The notes below the pieces were generated by a model. That model saw nothing but the letters and a program-made list of their open reading frames with translations, ran no database searches and was not told the origin of the DNA. Made by a program: the position numbers and the translations under genes. From the NCBI GenBank assembly GCA_039583875.1, contig CM077153.1:115006568-115070567 (forward strand): a DNA stretch of 64,000 nucleotides, given 5' to 3'. Positions within the stretch are counted from its first letter, which is position 1. Every line of letters starts with the position of its first letter. Below are positions 31,474 through 42,502 of the stretch, in pieces. The stretch is from Platanthera guangdongensis (Eukaryota; Streptophyta; Magnoliopsida; Asparagales; Orchidaceae).

Positions 31474-31668
31474 TTATACCCCTTCTAGGTCTTTTATGAA
31501 GTTTACTGACACAAACGAGTGTGATTCTCTGGTATCGAATAACGTATAGGCCGATTTCCCGTCGACCATCACGGTGCCTAAGTACCAATAGAAAATACTC
31601 AAAGCTATATTTCTAATACATCTTAAGGAACCTAAGGCTAACATAGAAAATATTTTAATTAACTGCAA
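31474..31668 (-). pseudogene. Tekay-like protease, cut by S3 (copy 1)
   Basis: A-Y-T-L-F-D-T-R-E-S-H-S-F matches the aspartic protease strand Y-x-L-F-D-S/T-G-A-S-H-S-F, with Gly replaced by Arg. The frame upstream runs into the S3 LTR at 31668, so the N-terminus and gag are gone. Copy 2 has Lys at the same position. Confidence 0.75.
31664..31668. other. Target site duplication TGCAA of S3 (left copy)
   Basis: TGCAA precedes TGTTGGATCC; the same bases precede the S3b LTR at 42498-42502. The partner duplication is not found because the 3' LTR of S3b is truncated. Confidence 0.6.
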
Positions 31669-31874
31669 TGTTGGATCCCTAGTTTGGATTTGGGCTAGGT
31701 TCACTAATTAGGATTAGTTTGACCCATATTGTATAGGGTCAAGTCTATGAGTCCTAGAGTTTAAGCTAGTCATTAGGTTCAACTTTCATGGACCAGCCAA
31801 TAGAGGAGTTCAGTAGACTCAAACTTAGAAGAATTCAGAGTTCAAAATTATCAGTTTGAAATTCTTCGAACTCA

Positions 31875-32130
31875 GCTCGACGATCATCGATCGCAGATCG
31901 ATGAACTCAGAGTTATTTTACTGATTTGAGCTCGACGATATTCGAGCTCGGGTTGGCGATCTCTTCTTTCAGACAGATTCTCTACTCGACGAACTTATAG
32001 CGCAGATTTGGTAAGTTATTTCCAGAATGCAGTTCGTTGAGCTCAGGTAGATGAACAGGAATTATCAGCTCGACGAACTTGGAACTCCAGTTGACGAATT
32101 CTGTTCAGAGCTTGACGAATTCTGTCCCGA
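31875..32130. repeat. GCTCGACGA array in U3 of S3a
   Basis: About ten units of AGCTCGACGAT, CTCGACGAACTT, GTTGACGAATTC and complements, ending about 270 bp before the TATA box. Same place and form in S3b at 42705-42965. Confidence 0.85.
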
Positions 32131-32396
32131 GCAAAACTTAGAAGTTTTCTTATTTTTCTCCTTATATATTATATTATTTAGTAGTGATTTCCTAAGTAAT
32201 TAATGCTCATATTCTCCTGAATATAGCCGTTATTGGCAATATTATTTATGGTCTTCATCAGGGTTAATTACTTGCTTATTTTAATGGGAGTTGGGGAAAC
32301 TCATTAAAGAATATTTTCCAGCCATTTAATTCTCCAGAATTAGTCAATAATTAATGCTTGGAATTCAAAATTCAAGAGGAGAATTTGACAGCAGAA

Positions 32397-32404
32397 TATA
32401 TAAG
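32397..32404 (+). promoter_or_regulatory. TATA box of the S3a LTR
   Basis: CAGAATATATAAGAGAG, conserved at 43231-43238 in S3b. Confidence 0.6.
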
Positions 32405-33269
32405 AGAGAATTTTCTTTCAGATGACATAATACAGAATACAGAGGTGATACAAGCAAGCAAGAAAATCAAAAAGGACACATAGTGATATACAAAGAAGAG
32501 ATATAAAAAATATACTGAAGAATAACTGCTTCTTCTCTATGCTGAAAACATTCTGTTTTCTCCTTATTCTTTCTGAAGACTGAAGAAGAACAACCATCAA
32601 ATATCAAGAATCTTCTTCTACTTCCACTCCAGGAATATTTAAGGACAACAACTTTGAATCAGTCAGAAAATTCCTTAATCTCTTCAAGACAAGGCTGAAG
32701 GCCTACACCCCGAGCAATGCTCCAAGCTTTCTGAACCATTCATTACTTCAGAAGGAGCTTTGACAATAGAAATCTACAAGTCTTCTCTGTTGTATAGAGA
32801 ATAGAGAAGACACCATCAACTCTCTCAACCTCCTGTAAAAGGGTTTATTAACTCCATTCAAAAGTTTATTCTTGGTTTTTTGGCACCTGATCAAATGCCT
32901 AAAAGGTTGTGAGATCTCAATGTAAATAGATCTTGTGGTGGCAGTCAGCTGATCAAAAACCTAATATTGGATTTCTACCAGAGTGGCAGAAGAGTGGATG
33001 TACCCAGTTTGGGGAACCACTATAAAATTCTTGTGTTGTCTATGTGTGATCATTCCTTTTTGTTCTTGTTGTGCTGTGAAAGATTGGCTTAGATAGTTTT
33101 CATTTTCTGTTACTACTATTGATATCACCTATTTTACTCTGATAAATTCTAAAACAGCCAAAAGTTTTAAGTTAGTCTATTCACCCCCTCCCCTCTAGAG
33201 TAAATCAGGTCTATCCCTAACTTAAAATTGGTATCAGTAGATTATAAATTGCCTAAGTTGTCTTTCAAC

Positions 33270-33281
33270 TGGTATCAGAGC
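33270..33281 (+). other. Primer-binding site of S3a
   Basis: TGGTATCAGAGC, a perfect initiator Met-tRNA site two bases after the LTR. Confidence 0.92.
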
Positions 33282-33376
33282 AGTATTCATTTGGTTGTAC
33301 AAGCTAACACTTGAACCAAAAGATCCTTATTAGATCTGATTTTCCTTTCTCCTAATTTTTCTAGTTATTTTATTTT

Positions 33377-35440
33377 ATGGCACAAAATAAATATTATGCA
33401 AGCACCAGACCTCCAGTTTGCAATCTGAATAAGTTTGCTATCTAGAAAGAAATAATTAAACTTTATATGAATTCTATTGATGAAGATATTTTTAATGCTA
33501 TTTTGACAGGACCTCCAATTCCAGAGACTACATCTACTTCTACTTCCAGTACACATGCTGTTCCACCACCTGAGTGGATAGATGCTCAAAAGAAGGCCAA
33601 GATAGTAGATGTCAAGGCCATGAATATTTTGGCTCAAACAATGTCTGATGACATCTTCCAGAAAGTGGCAGAGTGCACATCAGCCAAAGCTATCTAAAAT
33701 TCTCTTAACCAGATTGTTGATGGTTCTGCAGATGAGAGAAAGTACAGGAGATCAAATCTCATCTCACAATATGAGAACTTTAAGAAAGATGAGTAAGAGT
33801 GTGTGAGTGACATGTACAATAGACTAAGCTCAATCATCAATGTGTTAAAGACTCTGGACAAGAACATCACCCTCACAGAGGTCAATGATAAAATGCTCAT
33901 GTGCTTCCCCAGCTCATGAGATTCCATAATCTGTCCAATCAAGGAGGCCAGAAATCTAAATGAGATTTCCATTGAATCTCTTCTTGGAAAGCTCAAGTCC
34001 TATGAACAACTAATACATACAAGAGAAGCTGCAGAGCAGAAGACTCCTTCAGCAGTAAGAAAGGAGCAAAGCATAACATTCAAGGCTTTTGAAGAATCAG
34101 AAGCTCTAACAACTAATGAAGAACTTCTAAGTCTCTTAGCCAAGATATTTTACAAGATGGCAAAGAAGGATTTCAGAAGAAAGTCATCTAGGTAAGATGA
34201 CAAGAAAAGGTATGACAAGACCCCAACTAAAAAAGTTATTTGCTTTGGTTGCAGGAAGACAGGACACTTTATATCAGAGTATCCAGAGAATCAAAAGAAG
34301 GAGAGAAGAAGAGAAAAGGAACCCAGGAAGCAGCACTACAGCAAGCCCTCCTCCGGCAAGCATAAAAGGAAGGAGAAAGGCTTTGTGGCTGAAACATAGA
34401 GTGAAACTGAAGATGAATCTTCATCTTCTAGCTCCAATGAGAGATGAAAAAGAGGCAAAGGCAAAGGAGATTTGCTTGACGGCCATTGATGCATCAAGCA
34501 GCATATCTGAAGCTGAGCAATCAGATAGTGAAGAACCTCTATCTAAAGAGGATCAGGTACTGTCTTCCTTTGATTTCAATTCAGAAAATTTTAGAACTGA
34601 ATTTTAATCTTTATGCATTGATTTAATTAATTCTAAAAAAGAGATAAACAACTTAGAGAAAAATTGACTGAACAAGAAAACTTGCTTTCTAAAAATATCA
34701 AATAAAAAGATGTATTAACCGTAGTTAATGAACAGATCATCACATTAAAAACTGAATTAACTGACGCTAGGCAACTTGAAGAATCCCTCAATGGGAGAAG
34801 TATCAAGCTGATGGACATCACAAGCATAGTGAATGCCAGGCTCAATGGCAAGCTGGGCTTAGGTGCTTCATCAAGACAACCCCCACAGATTTAGAAGAAT
34901 ATTTTAACAACTCCAATAAAATTTGTTTCTGAAAAGGGCAAGGAAAATCTAAATGATAATAATGTTTAACAAACAAAATTAAAACACAAGAATAAGAAAA
35001 AGAGAAAGAAAAAGAAAGATCTCAACTATAATAATGTTCAGCAGACTTTGTCAAACTCAGATTGACGAAATCTGTACAGTTTGTTGAAATCAAGTCGATG
35101 AAATCCGAACACAAACTTTTATTACAATTATTCTCTGAACTGCGATCGACGAAACAAGTATGGTTCGTCGTCCCGAGATGGATGATATTGGGGCATAGAG
35201 AATGAATACTTTCATTCTTTGAGTGGAGTTCGACGAACTCATCCCCATTCATCAACCTCAGATCGACGAACGTACCAGAATTTGTCGAACCCAGTTCATT
35301 ATAACAGAAACTTTAATTCCTATAGAACAGTTAATCAACCAGGAGAATATGTTAATCCATTCACCCAGTGGATAATCCACCTAGAATATTTCACCCCATA
35401 GGTTATAAAAATAAACCAGAATACTCATATATTTTCAGCT
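33377..35440 (+). pseudogene. S3a gag, decayed
   Basis: ATG at 33377 (M-A-Q-N-K-Y-Y). Stops interrupt it from codon 24 on. The UBN2-type core has W-I-D-A-Q-K-K-A-K, A-M-N-I-L, E-C-T-S-A-K and Y-E-N-F-K-K-D-E. The zinc knuckle at 34241-34282 reads C-F-G-C-R-K-T-G-H-F-I-S-E-Y, with the last Cys changed to Tyr. A Ser/Glu-rich acidic stretch and a Lys-rich coiled-coil segment follow after a frameshift near 34445. TCGACGA-type words lie in the end of the region (35040-35300). Confidence 0.85.
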
Positions 35441-35502
35441 TTAATTATGTAAATAAACAAGGACCCAAGGTAACCTGGGTCAAGAATAGCTAATCTATTT
35501 TA

Positions 35503-35925
35503 TTGCAGGTGAAAGACTATCTCACCACAGAGCAACATTATTATCTGGATAGTGGTTGTTCAAAGCATATGACTGAAAACAAGGACAACTTAATCAACAA
35601 TAAGTCAAAGCTAGGACACAAAGTAATATTTGGTTATTCCAATTATGGCAAGACTGAAGGATATGGAAAGGTCAAAATTGGAAAAGTCACCTTCAGGAAG
35701 GTTTCTTATGTAAGTAGATTGAAGCACAACCTGATATCCATAAGTCAATTATGTGATGAAAGGTTTTTGGTATTTTTTTAATAAAACCTCCTGTATTATT
35801 ACTTCTGTAGATAACATAGTAGTATTAACTAGTACTAGACTAGGAAATATCTATGTAGTTAATTTTAAGTCAGCAAAAACTGAAATATGCATGTTTAACC
35901 AAACTAGTAATAATAATGATCTTTG
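35503..35925 (+). pseudogene. S3a aspartic protease
   Basis: H-Y-Y-L-D-S-G-C-S-K-H-M with the D-S-G active site intact at about residue 17, then a typical copia G-Y-G-K-V-K-I-G strand and I-S-I-S-Q-L-C. One extra T in the T-run near 35770 shifts the frame, relative to S3b, where the frame is open. Confidence 0.88.
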
Positions 35926-36715
35926 ACATAGGAGATTAGGACATGTAAACCTGAAAAACATTGTTAAACTCTCTAGGGACAACCTTGTTATAAGATTGTC
36001 TTCTTGCCCTGCAAGAAGGAAAGCCTTTGCAGGGCTTGTTAGTTAGGCAAGCAAACAAAAAATATCTTTAAGTCAATTAATAAGAGTGATTCACCGAGGA
36101 TTCTGTATTTGCTAGACATGAATCTCTTTGGACCCATTGTTGTACAGAGCCTATGAGGGAAGTCTTATACCTTAGTAATTATTGATAACTTCCCAAAGTT
36201 CACTAGGGTGTTCTTCTTGAGAAACAAGTCAGTTAACTTCAAGGTTTTTATAGATTTTCATAAGAGCATAAGGATTGAGTACTCTACTCCAGTTGTATTG
36301 ATTAGAAGTGATCATGGTACTGAGTTTGAGTCTCTTTCCATGAAAGAATTCTGTGAGAAGGAAGGTATCAGGCATTGTTTCTCTACTCCTATAACTCTAC
36401 AACAAAATGGAATAACTGAAAGAAAAAACAGAACACTGATTGAAGCTGCAGGCACACTACTTGTAGATGCTCACTTGCTCCTATCCTTTTGGGTAGAGGC
36501 TGTGAGCACAGCAAACTATGTACTGAATAGATGTTTGATACACAAACTTAAGGGCAAGATCCCATATGAACTACTCAAAAGGAAGAGACCTAAAGTAGAT
36601 TATATTAGAGTCTTTGGTTGCATTTGTTACATTCATAAAAATAACAAGAAACACATTAGAAAGTTTGAAGTCAAGGCTAAAATAGGAATTTTTCTTTGAT
36701 ATTCCCAAGTAAGTA
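35926..36715 (+). pseudogene. S3a integrase
   Basis: Pre-integrase R-L-G-H-V-N-L-K-N-I block, then the core: a region that in S3b reads L-L-D-M-D-L (here D-M-N-L, first Asp changed to Asn), I-R-S-D-H-G-T-E-F with the second Asp, and Q-Q-N-G-I-T-E-R-K-N-R-T with the Glu. From 36208 a frame of 163 codons is open to the G-C-I-C-Y-I-H end. Stops near 36043 and 36153. Confidence 0.85.
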
Positions 36716-37194
36716 AATCTTATAGGGTATACAATAAATCATCTATGAAAATGGAAGAGTTTATTCATATTGTTTTTGATGAGACTAACATGCTTTACAA
36801 GGAAAAGATCATTTCTACTAGTAAGAACTTGCAGGAACCACATCTGTGTGAGAAGTTGGATGAATTAACCCTCACCAATAAGGTTGTTACGCAACCTTCT
36901 CCACATGTTGCTGAAGATAGTGAAGATGATGACACTGACTCAGTGAAGAGCCAACAACAACTATAATTCCACAAGAGGAATTAATTCCCCAAACTGTTGC
37001 TCAACCAACTCCTCCTACTGAATTAGTCACACTTAGAGATCACCATGTATCTCAAGTGATTGGAGACATATCAGTGGGTGTGCAGACAAGGCATCAACTC
37101 CACCAGGACATGATGCATGCCTGCTTCATATCTCAAACTGAGCCCCAATCCATTAATTATGCTAAGCAAGAACCACACTGGATTATTACAATGC

Positions 37195-38165
37195 AAGAGG
37201 AGCTCAACTAATTTGAGAGATATAGAGTTTGGGATTTTGTTCCAAGACCAAAAAACTGCCCCGTCATTGGAACTAAATGGGTATTTAGAAACAAACTAGA
37301 TGCTCAAGGTCTTATCATAAGGAACAAGGCAAGATTAGTTGCTCAATGATATAAATAAGTGGAAGGCATAGATTATGACCAAACATTTGCCTTTGTTGCA
37401 TGGATAGAAGCAATAAGGATATTTCTAGCTTATGCAGCCTAAAAGAAGTTCACAGTATACCAAATGGATGTCAAAAGTGAATTCCTAAATGGTGAACTCA
37501 AAGAAGAGGTCTATGTGGAACAACCACCAAGTTTTATCTCTTCATCCCAGCCATCTTATGTTTTCAAATTGCATAAGGCTCTTTATAGTCTAAAGCAAGC
37601 TCCAAGAGCTTGGTATGAAACCTTAGCTAGCTTTCTCCTAGAGCATAACTTTTCTAGAGGCATAGTAGATAGGACTTTATTTATCAAGCATCATCATGAT
37701 AAAATCTTGTTAGTACAAATATATGTAGATGACAATATATTTGGTTCTACAGATTCCAAACTATGCAAAAGGTTCTCCAACCTTATGCATTTCAAGTTTG
37801 AAATGAGTAGCGTGGGTGAGCTCTCCTACTTCCTTGGTCTCCAAGTGAAGCGGTACCCTAATGACATCTTCATATACCAATCCAAGTATGCTAAGGAGCT
37901 GATAAAAAGGTTTGGGATGGCTGATGCTTCAGCTAAGAAAACACCAATGGCTACAAATGTTGTGATTGATTCCGATGAACACGGGAAACCTGTAGATCAG
38001 AAATTATGTAGGGCCATTGTTGGGTCCCTGTTATATCTTATAACAAGTAGACCAGACATCATGTTTGCTATATGTCTTTGTGCAAGGTTCCAGGTAAACC
38101 CTAAATAATCTCACCTTATTTTCTTAAAAAAGATTTTGAGATATATAAAGAGTTGCACATATTTA
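37195..38165 (+). pseudogene. S3a reverse transcriptase
   Basis: Starts after N-F-x-R-Y-R-V with V-P-R-P-K-N and G-T-K-W-V-F-R-N-K. Stops at 37349, 37355 and 37440. From 37464 it is open for 214 codons: [10 protein letters not shown] (first Asp), [12 protein letters not shown] and the catalytic Y-V-D-D-N-I-F-G, then S-Y-F-L-G-L-Q-V-K. The catalytic Y-V-D-D is intact. Confidence 0.9.
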
Positions 38166-38169
38166 GGAC

Positions 38170-38675
38170 TCTAGTATCCAACTGAGTCAGGATTTGAGTT
38201 GACTGGATACTCAGATGCTAACTTTGATGGATATAGAGTGGACAGAAAGAGCACATCTGGGACATGTTAGTTTCTTTGTGATAGGCTAGTGTCTTGGTTT
38301 TGCAAGAATCAAACATCTGTGTCTACCTCAACAACAGAAGCTGAGTATATAGTAGCTGGCAGTTGTTGTTCACAGATGCAGTGGATTCAGAACCAACTCC
38401 TAGATTATGGTGTCAACTTAAATAATTCAACTCTACTTTGTGATAATATCAGTGCAATTTCTATTACAAAAAATCCAGTGCATCATAGTAGAACTAAGCT
38501 TATAGATGTAAGTCATCATTTCATTAGAGAGTGTGTTGACAAAAAGAAAATTAATCTCACCTTTGTCTCTACTGATTTGCAAAAGGCAGATATCTTCAAC
38601 AAACCCTTGGATGAGAAGAAACATCTGTTCTTTATGAATAAGCTAGGTATGATAAATGGAGATGCATTAACTTAA
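38170..38675 (+). pseudogene. S3a RNase H
   Basis: G-Y-S-D-A-N-F-D-G with the first Asp, S-T-T-E-A-E-Y-I with the Glu, L-L-C-D-N-I-S-A-I with the second Asp and the L-I-D-V-S-H-H-F-I C-terminal block, where S3b and other copia elements have H-I-D-V-R-H-H-F-I. One stop near 38269. Ends with N-G-D-A-L-T and TAA at 38675. Confidence 0.9.
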
Positions 38676-38689
38676 CTTTCTGTCTATGG

Positions 38690-38945
38690 TTGAAGAATTT
38701 GCAAAATTCGTCGAACGGAGATCGACAAACTGAGAAGAGTTCTTGAGAAAATTTGTCGACCTGAGATCGATGAACTCTCTGTATGTGAAGTTCTATTCGT
38801 TGAACGGAGATCGACGATATTGCTTCAGAAAATTTTCGTCGACCTGAGCACGAGGAAATGTTTCCCCTCTTCTGACTGAGGTCGACGATATCTTTCCTCA
38901 TGAAATAATTTGTCGACCTGAGATCGAAGATTTTTTTATTTTGTA
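38690..38945. repeat. TCGTCGA / TCGACGA array after pol of S3a
   Basis: About ten words such as ATTCGTCGAACGGAGATCG, TTTGTCGACCTGAGATCGA and GGTCGACGATAT in 250 bp between the pol stop and the env-like region. Same array in S3b (49515-49765). It repeats the vocabulary of the LTR U3 array at a second place in the element. Confidence 0.85.
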
Positions 38946-39063
38946 GGATGGAGACTGCCGCTTCATATTCTGAAAACCATATAATTACGTTTTCTTAGAG
39001 CTCCATCCCGTGCTTTTTATTCCCCTTGCACATGATCTTTTTGTTTCCTTTTGCAGGCGATCA

Positions 39064-40120
39064 TTGGCGATTCCGGCGAGCTCTCTTGCGGCAATGAAAT
39101 TCGACATGTGTTTCGATATAGACTTCGAATCATTTCAACATTCTGATCAAATTTTCTTGGAAATACTAAAATTATTTGAGGAACAACAGTTGAAGAACTT
39201 CATGACAACTAGGATAAAGATAGCCGCTACTGAAATGAGAGAATGGGTGTTCACCTCCTCTACTCCAGACGCCGACATGATGACAGGCACAATGTCTGGG
39301 AACCAGGTTTCTTTATCCCCCGCAGTCTTAACTAAAAATATGGTTTGATAAATTGTGAAGATGATTTAGAGATTGATAGCTCTGATTTTAATGACATGTT
39401 GAATAAAATGGGTCATATTAGAGAGAACACTAATACGTTATTAAAGAAAAAATTGTCTTCTGAATATAAAGTTTTAGCTGATGTGGTGGGCAAAGTATTG
39501 CTAGGAAAGCATACTTCTCATGATTATATTACCAGGCAACAATTTCTGGTAATGTGTGATGTAGTGAATAAGAAACCAGTGAATTAGGCTAAAATTCTGT
39601 TTTATTTGATCAAGAAGAAGAACAGTAAGAAAGAAGTGTGTTTTGGAAGAATTCTTGGAATTTTCCTACAGGAAGAGGCTGCTGAATCCTTAGTCTCTCA
39701 GACCATCAACATTAATGCTTCCAAAAGGCTAACATGTGCCTTGTTTGGAAGGTGGGAGAGGACAATCCCAAAGCCATCCAAGGCTTTAACCTCTTCCAGA
39801 GCATTTGAGGATACAAGAGCTGTAACAGCTGATCCACCACCCCCAGAAGTTGTCCCCTCGATCAGAATTCCGTCCACCCATATTCCAACACCCCCCTCTC
39901 AACAACCTACACCTCCACAAATTTCAATTCCTTCATCAACCCTGCAACCACCATCCTCATCTCCATCTCAAACTCTAACACCACCAATTCAATCTCCTGA
40001 ACATCAACCAATACCAATTCAATCTCCTGAACATCAACCAACACCAGTTCAATCTCCAGAGCATACCACACCACCCCAATCCCCACTTCCTCATCATCTA
40101 GCTGAAATCCCCCTCAATAA
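39064..40120 (+). pseudogene. S3a env-like (extra) gene, start codon lost and 3'-truncated
   Basis: Corresponds to the S3b gene starting at 49892; here the ATG is TTG. A pyrimidine-rich TTTCCTTTTGCAG lies just before it. The reading goes through L-A-D-V-V-G-K-V-L-L-G-K and R-Q-Q-F-L-V-M-C-D-V-V-N-K-K-P-V-N, a pattern of plant retroelement-associated proteins, then a Pro-rich part with repeated S-P-E-H-Q-P. At 40115 it runs into antisense Tekay sequence and stops at 40160, so it is a chimaera. Confidence 0.7.
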
Positions 40121-40186
40121 TAATCCAACGGGGCACTTGCATTCCGCCTTCACCCTTTGACAGGCCTCACAGTACGTAATAATATA

Positions 40187-40429
40187 TCAGACGTACCTCT
40201 TCATTCCAAGCCAACACACGGTCTTCCGCAAGTCGACGTAAATCTTGTCAATCCTAGGATGCACTGAATACTGAAAGCAATGTGCCTCTCTCAAGACATC
40301 TTCCCAAATTTTACCGCCTTTGGGAATGTAAAGCCGACCATGGAGATGAACGAGGCCATCTTTTATGGAATACTCGTCAGTAATCCCATCTTCAATTGAC
40401 TTATGCATCGGGGCCAGAGCAGCATCCAT
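40187..40429 (-). pseudogene. Tekay-like integrase zinc domain (copy 2)
   Basis: 80-codon frame with the H-C-F-Q-Y-S-V-H-P and K-T-V-C-W-L-G-M-K blocks, followed by a stop. The domain is cut at 40121 by the duplication join. Confidence 0.8.
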
Positions 40430-40432
40430 TCC

Positions 40433-41000
40433 TTACTCTGCCCGGATTCGGTCCCGGATATCACATACTATGCTCATCGTTGTCAAGTACTCCATATACC
40501 ATTCCGAATTGTCTTTATATACCAGTGTAATCTCAATTTCTTCGAGCATCCGAGCTAATTTCATACTCATCAATCGGGACTCAACGCTCGATTCCGGTAC
40601 CTTTCTGCTCAAAGCATCAGCTACAGAATTTGCATTTCTATGGTGGTAGTTCAAAGTAAATTCATAATCATATAAAAAATCTAACCACCGCCGCTGTCAC
40701 AAATTCAATTCCTTTTGAGTATGAACATACTTAAGATTCTTGTGGTCTGAAAAGATTTCACAGTAGATGACATATCAATAGTGTCTCCAAACCTTTAAGG
40801 CGAATACCACTACTCCTAATTCTAAATCATGTACTGGATAGTTGACTTCATGCTTCTTCAGCTGTCTTGAAGCATACGCAATCACATGTCTGTACTGTAT
40901 CAATACTGCTTCAATCCCTTGATACGACGCGTCAGTGTAAACTTGAAATCCTTCCTTCCGGGATGGAAGGGCTACGATGGGTGTGGTAGTAAGTCTATCC
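40433..41000 (-). pseudogene. Tekay-like RNase H (copy 2)
   Basis: [10 protein letters not shown] keeps the first catalytic Asp that copy 1 has lost. H-D-L-E-L, F-S-D-H-K-N-L and V-A-D-A-L-S-R-K are present. One stop at the same place as copy 1 (before Q-R-R-W-L-D-F-L), so that stop predates the duplication. Confidence 0.85.
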
Positions 41001-41880
41001 TTCAGTTCTTAGAATTCAGCTTCAGCCTGGGGTGTCCACTCATATGGCACATCTTTCTTTGTCAGAGTAGTAAGAGGAAGGGTAATCCTTGAGAATCCCT
41101 TCACAAACTTGCGATAATACCCGGGAAGTCCAAGATAACTCTGCATATCGGTCGTTGACTTCAAGGGTGACCATTCCTTCATGGCATGCACTTTAGCTGG
41201 ATCCGCCGCTAGTCCAGCCCCACTGATCACATGGCCCAAGAAGGCAACTTCTTGGAGAAAGAATTCGCACTTGCTGAACTTGACAAACAAGGTGTGCTCT
41301 TTTAGGTTCTTCAGTACCAAGGTCAGATATTCGACAAGCTCTTCCTCTGTCTTTGAGTAGACCAAAATGTCATCGATGAAGACGATGATGAACATGTCTA
41401 GATAAGGCTCAAACACTTTGTTCATCAGACTCATGAAAGCTGAGGGGCATTTGTGATCCCAAACGGCATCACGGTGAGCTTGTGCAAGCAGTACCTTGAG
41501 CTAAAAGTTATTTCATGTATGTCCTCCTCTTGTATCCTCAAATGGGTAATACCCCAAGCACAAATCTTACTTGGAGAACCAATGAACTCCTACCAATTGA
41601 TCGAACAATTCATCTATAAGTCGTAGTGGATAGGTGTTCCACACTGTCAGTTAGTTAAGCTCCCGATAGTCTAAACATAATTGTAAGGTCCCATCCTTCT
41701 TCTTAATTAACAGAACAGGGGATCCCCAATGTGATGAGCTGGGGAGAACAAATTTTGATTCCACCAATTCTTGCAACTGAACTCTAAAATCTGTGAGTTC
41801 CTTCGGGTCCATTCGATAAGGGGTCCAGGAGACGGGCTTGGCAACCGTTACTAGCTTAATTTGAAATTCCACCTCTCTAT
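41001..41880 (-). pseudogene. Tekay-like reverse transcriptase (copy 2)
   Basis: I-V-F-I-D-D-I-L-V-Y-S keeps the catalytic F-I-D-D. The 141-codon frame from 41434 covers palm, thumb and connection. The fingers are in the 73-codon frame at 41872-41651. Stops between them are shared with copy 1 near the L-N-*-L-T-V junction. Confidence 0.87.
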
Positions 41881-42307
41881 GTGGGGGTAGTCATGACAAT
41901 TCCTCAAGAAATTCCTCGGAAAAATCCCGCACCACTCGCACATCCTTCATATCTGTTGTCATCTCTTTCAGTTCTAAACATATCATGTAGACTTCCTCAC
42001 ACCCTCATGTGAGCTTTCAAGGCCTGAATCGAAGATAGTAACAAGCGTGGAGTGAATCTTATACCTTGGAAAATGTCTTTAGTGTCTTCATGTCTCAAGT
42101 AAATCCGCTTCTCTGCGCAGTCAATTCTTACGTAATTCCAATCCAATCATGCCATGCCCAGAATGAGATCGAATTCTGGCATCCTCAAAACTGTGGTAGG
42201 GGTATTGAAGATCTTCCCCCAAGGAGTATCTCCAGTTCGCACTTAGCGGTTGTGGTCATCTCAGAGCCATCTGGGAGGTGTATTCTTCGAGCAATACTAG
42301 TGAAATA

Positions 42308-42502
42308 TTATACCCCTTCTAGGTCTTTTATGAAGTCTACAGACACAAACGAGTGCGATGCTTTGGTATCGAATAACGTATAGTCTGATTTCCCGTCGAC
42401 CATCACGGTGCCTAAGTACCAATAGAAAATACTCAAAGCTAGATTTCTAATACATCTTAGACAACCTAAGGCTAACATAGAAAATGTATTAATTAACTGC
42501 AA
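42308..42502 (-). pseudogene. Tekay-like protease, cut by S3 (copy 2)
   Basis: Y-T-L-F-D-T-K-A-S-H-S-F; the active-site Gly is Lys. Identical truncation by the S3 LTR as in copy 1. Confidence 0.75.

Larger units (their letters stand above)
29257..31668 (-). mobile_element. Tekay-like element, protease to integrase zinc domain (copy 1)
   Basis: Minus-strand chromovirus pol between the Athila element and the S3 LTR. Taking out the Athila element and one AACTT restores a W-K-F-E-D-I reading across the insertion, as expected at the start of the integrase core. Protease, RT, RNase H and zinc domain are all recognisable but broken. Everything from 29284 is repeated at 40121. Confidence 0.9.
31669..33267 (+). 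repeat. 5' LTR of S3a
   Basis: 1599 bp, TGTTGGATCCCTAG to TTGTCTTTCA. It has the Sirevirus CACCCCCTCCCCTCTAG block near the end. Its U3 holds a TCGACGA array (31875-32130) and TATATAAG at 32397. Confidence 0.92.
29284..40120. repeat. Tandem duplication, unit 1 (10,837 bp)
   Basis: Contains the Tekay-like fragment and S3 up to its env-like region. It repeats collinearly at 40121-50945, including the same Tekay/S3 insertion junction, so it is a segmental duplication and not two insertions. The join at 40115-40120 is CAATAA, a six-base match between the two ends (29278-29283 and 50940-50945). Divergence is roughly 4-5% where I compared it by eye. Confidence 0.92.
31669..40120 (+). mobile_element. 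Sirevirus S3a, 3'-truncated
   Basis: Plus-strand copia element: LTR, Met-tRNA primer site, gag, protease, integrase, RT, RNase H and the start of an env-like region. It ends at the duplication join inside the env-like Pro-rich part. The domain order PR-INT-RT-RH and the downstream extra gene identify a Sirevirus. All frames are broken. Confidence 0.93.
40121..42502 (-). mobile_element. Tekay-like element, protease to integrase zinc domain (copy 2)
   Basis: Second copy of the Tekay-like fragment, in the minus orientation, between the duplication join and the S3b LTR. Its sequence is the better preserved at several catalytic positions. Confidence 0.9.

Noticed and set aside
33270..33281. A tRNA gene near TGGTATCAGAGC
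   Set aside because: It is a primer-binding site, complementary to the tRNA 3' end; no cloverleaf surrounds it.
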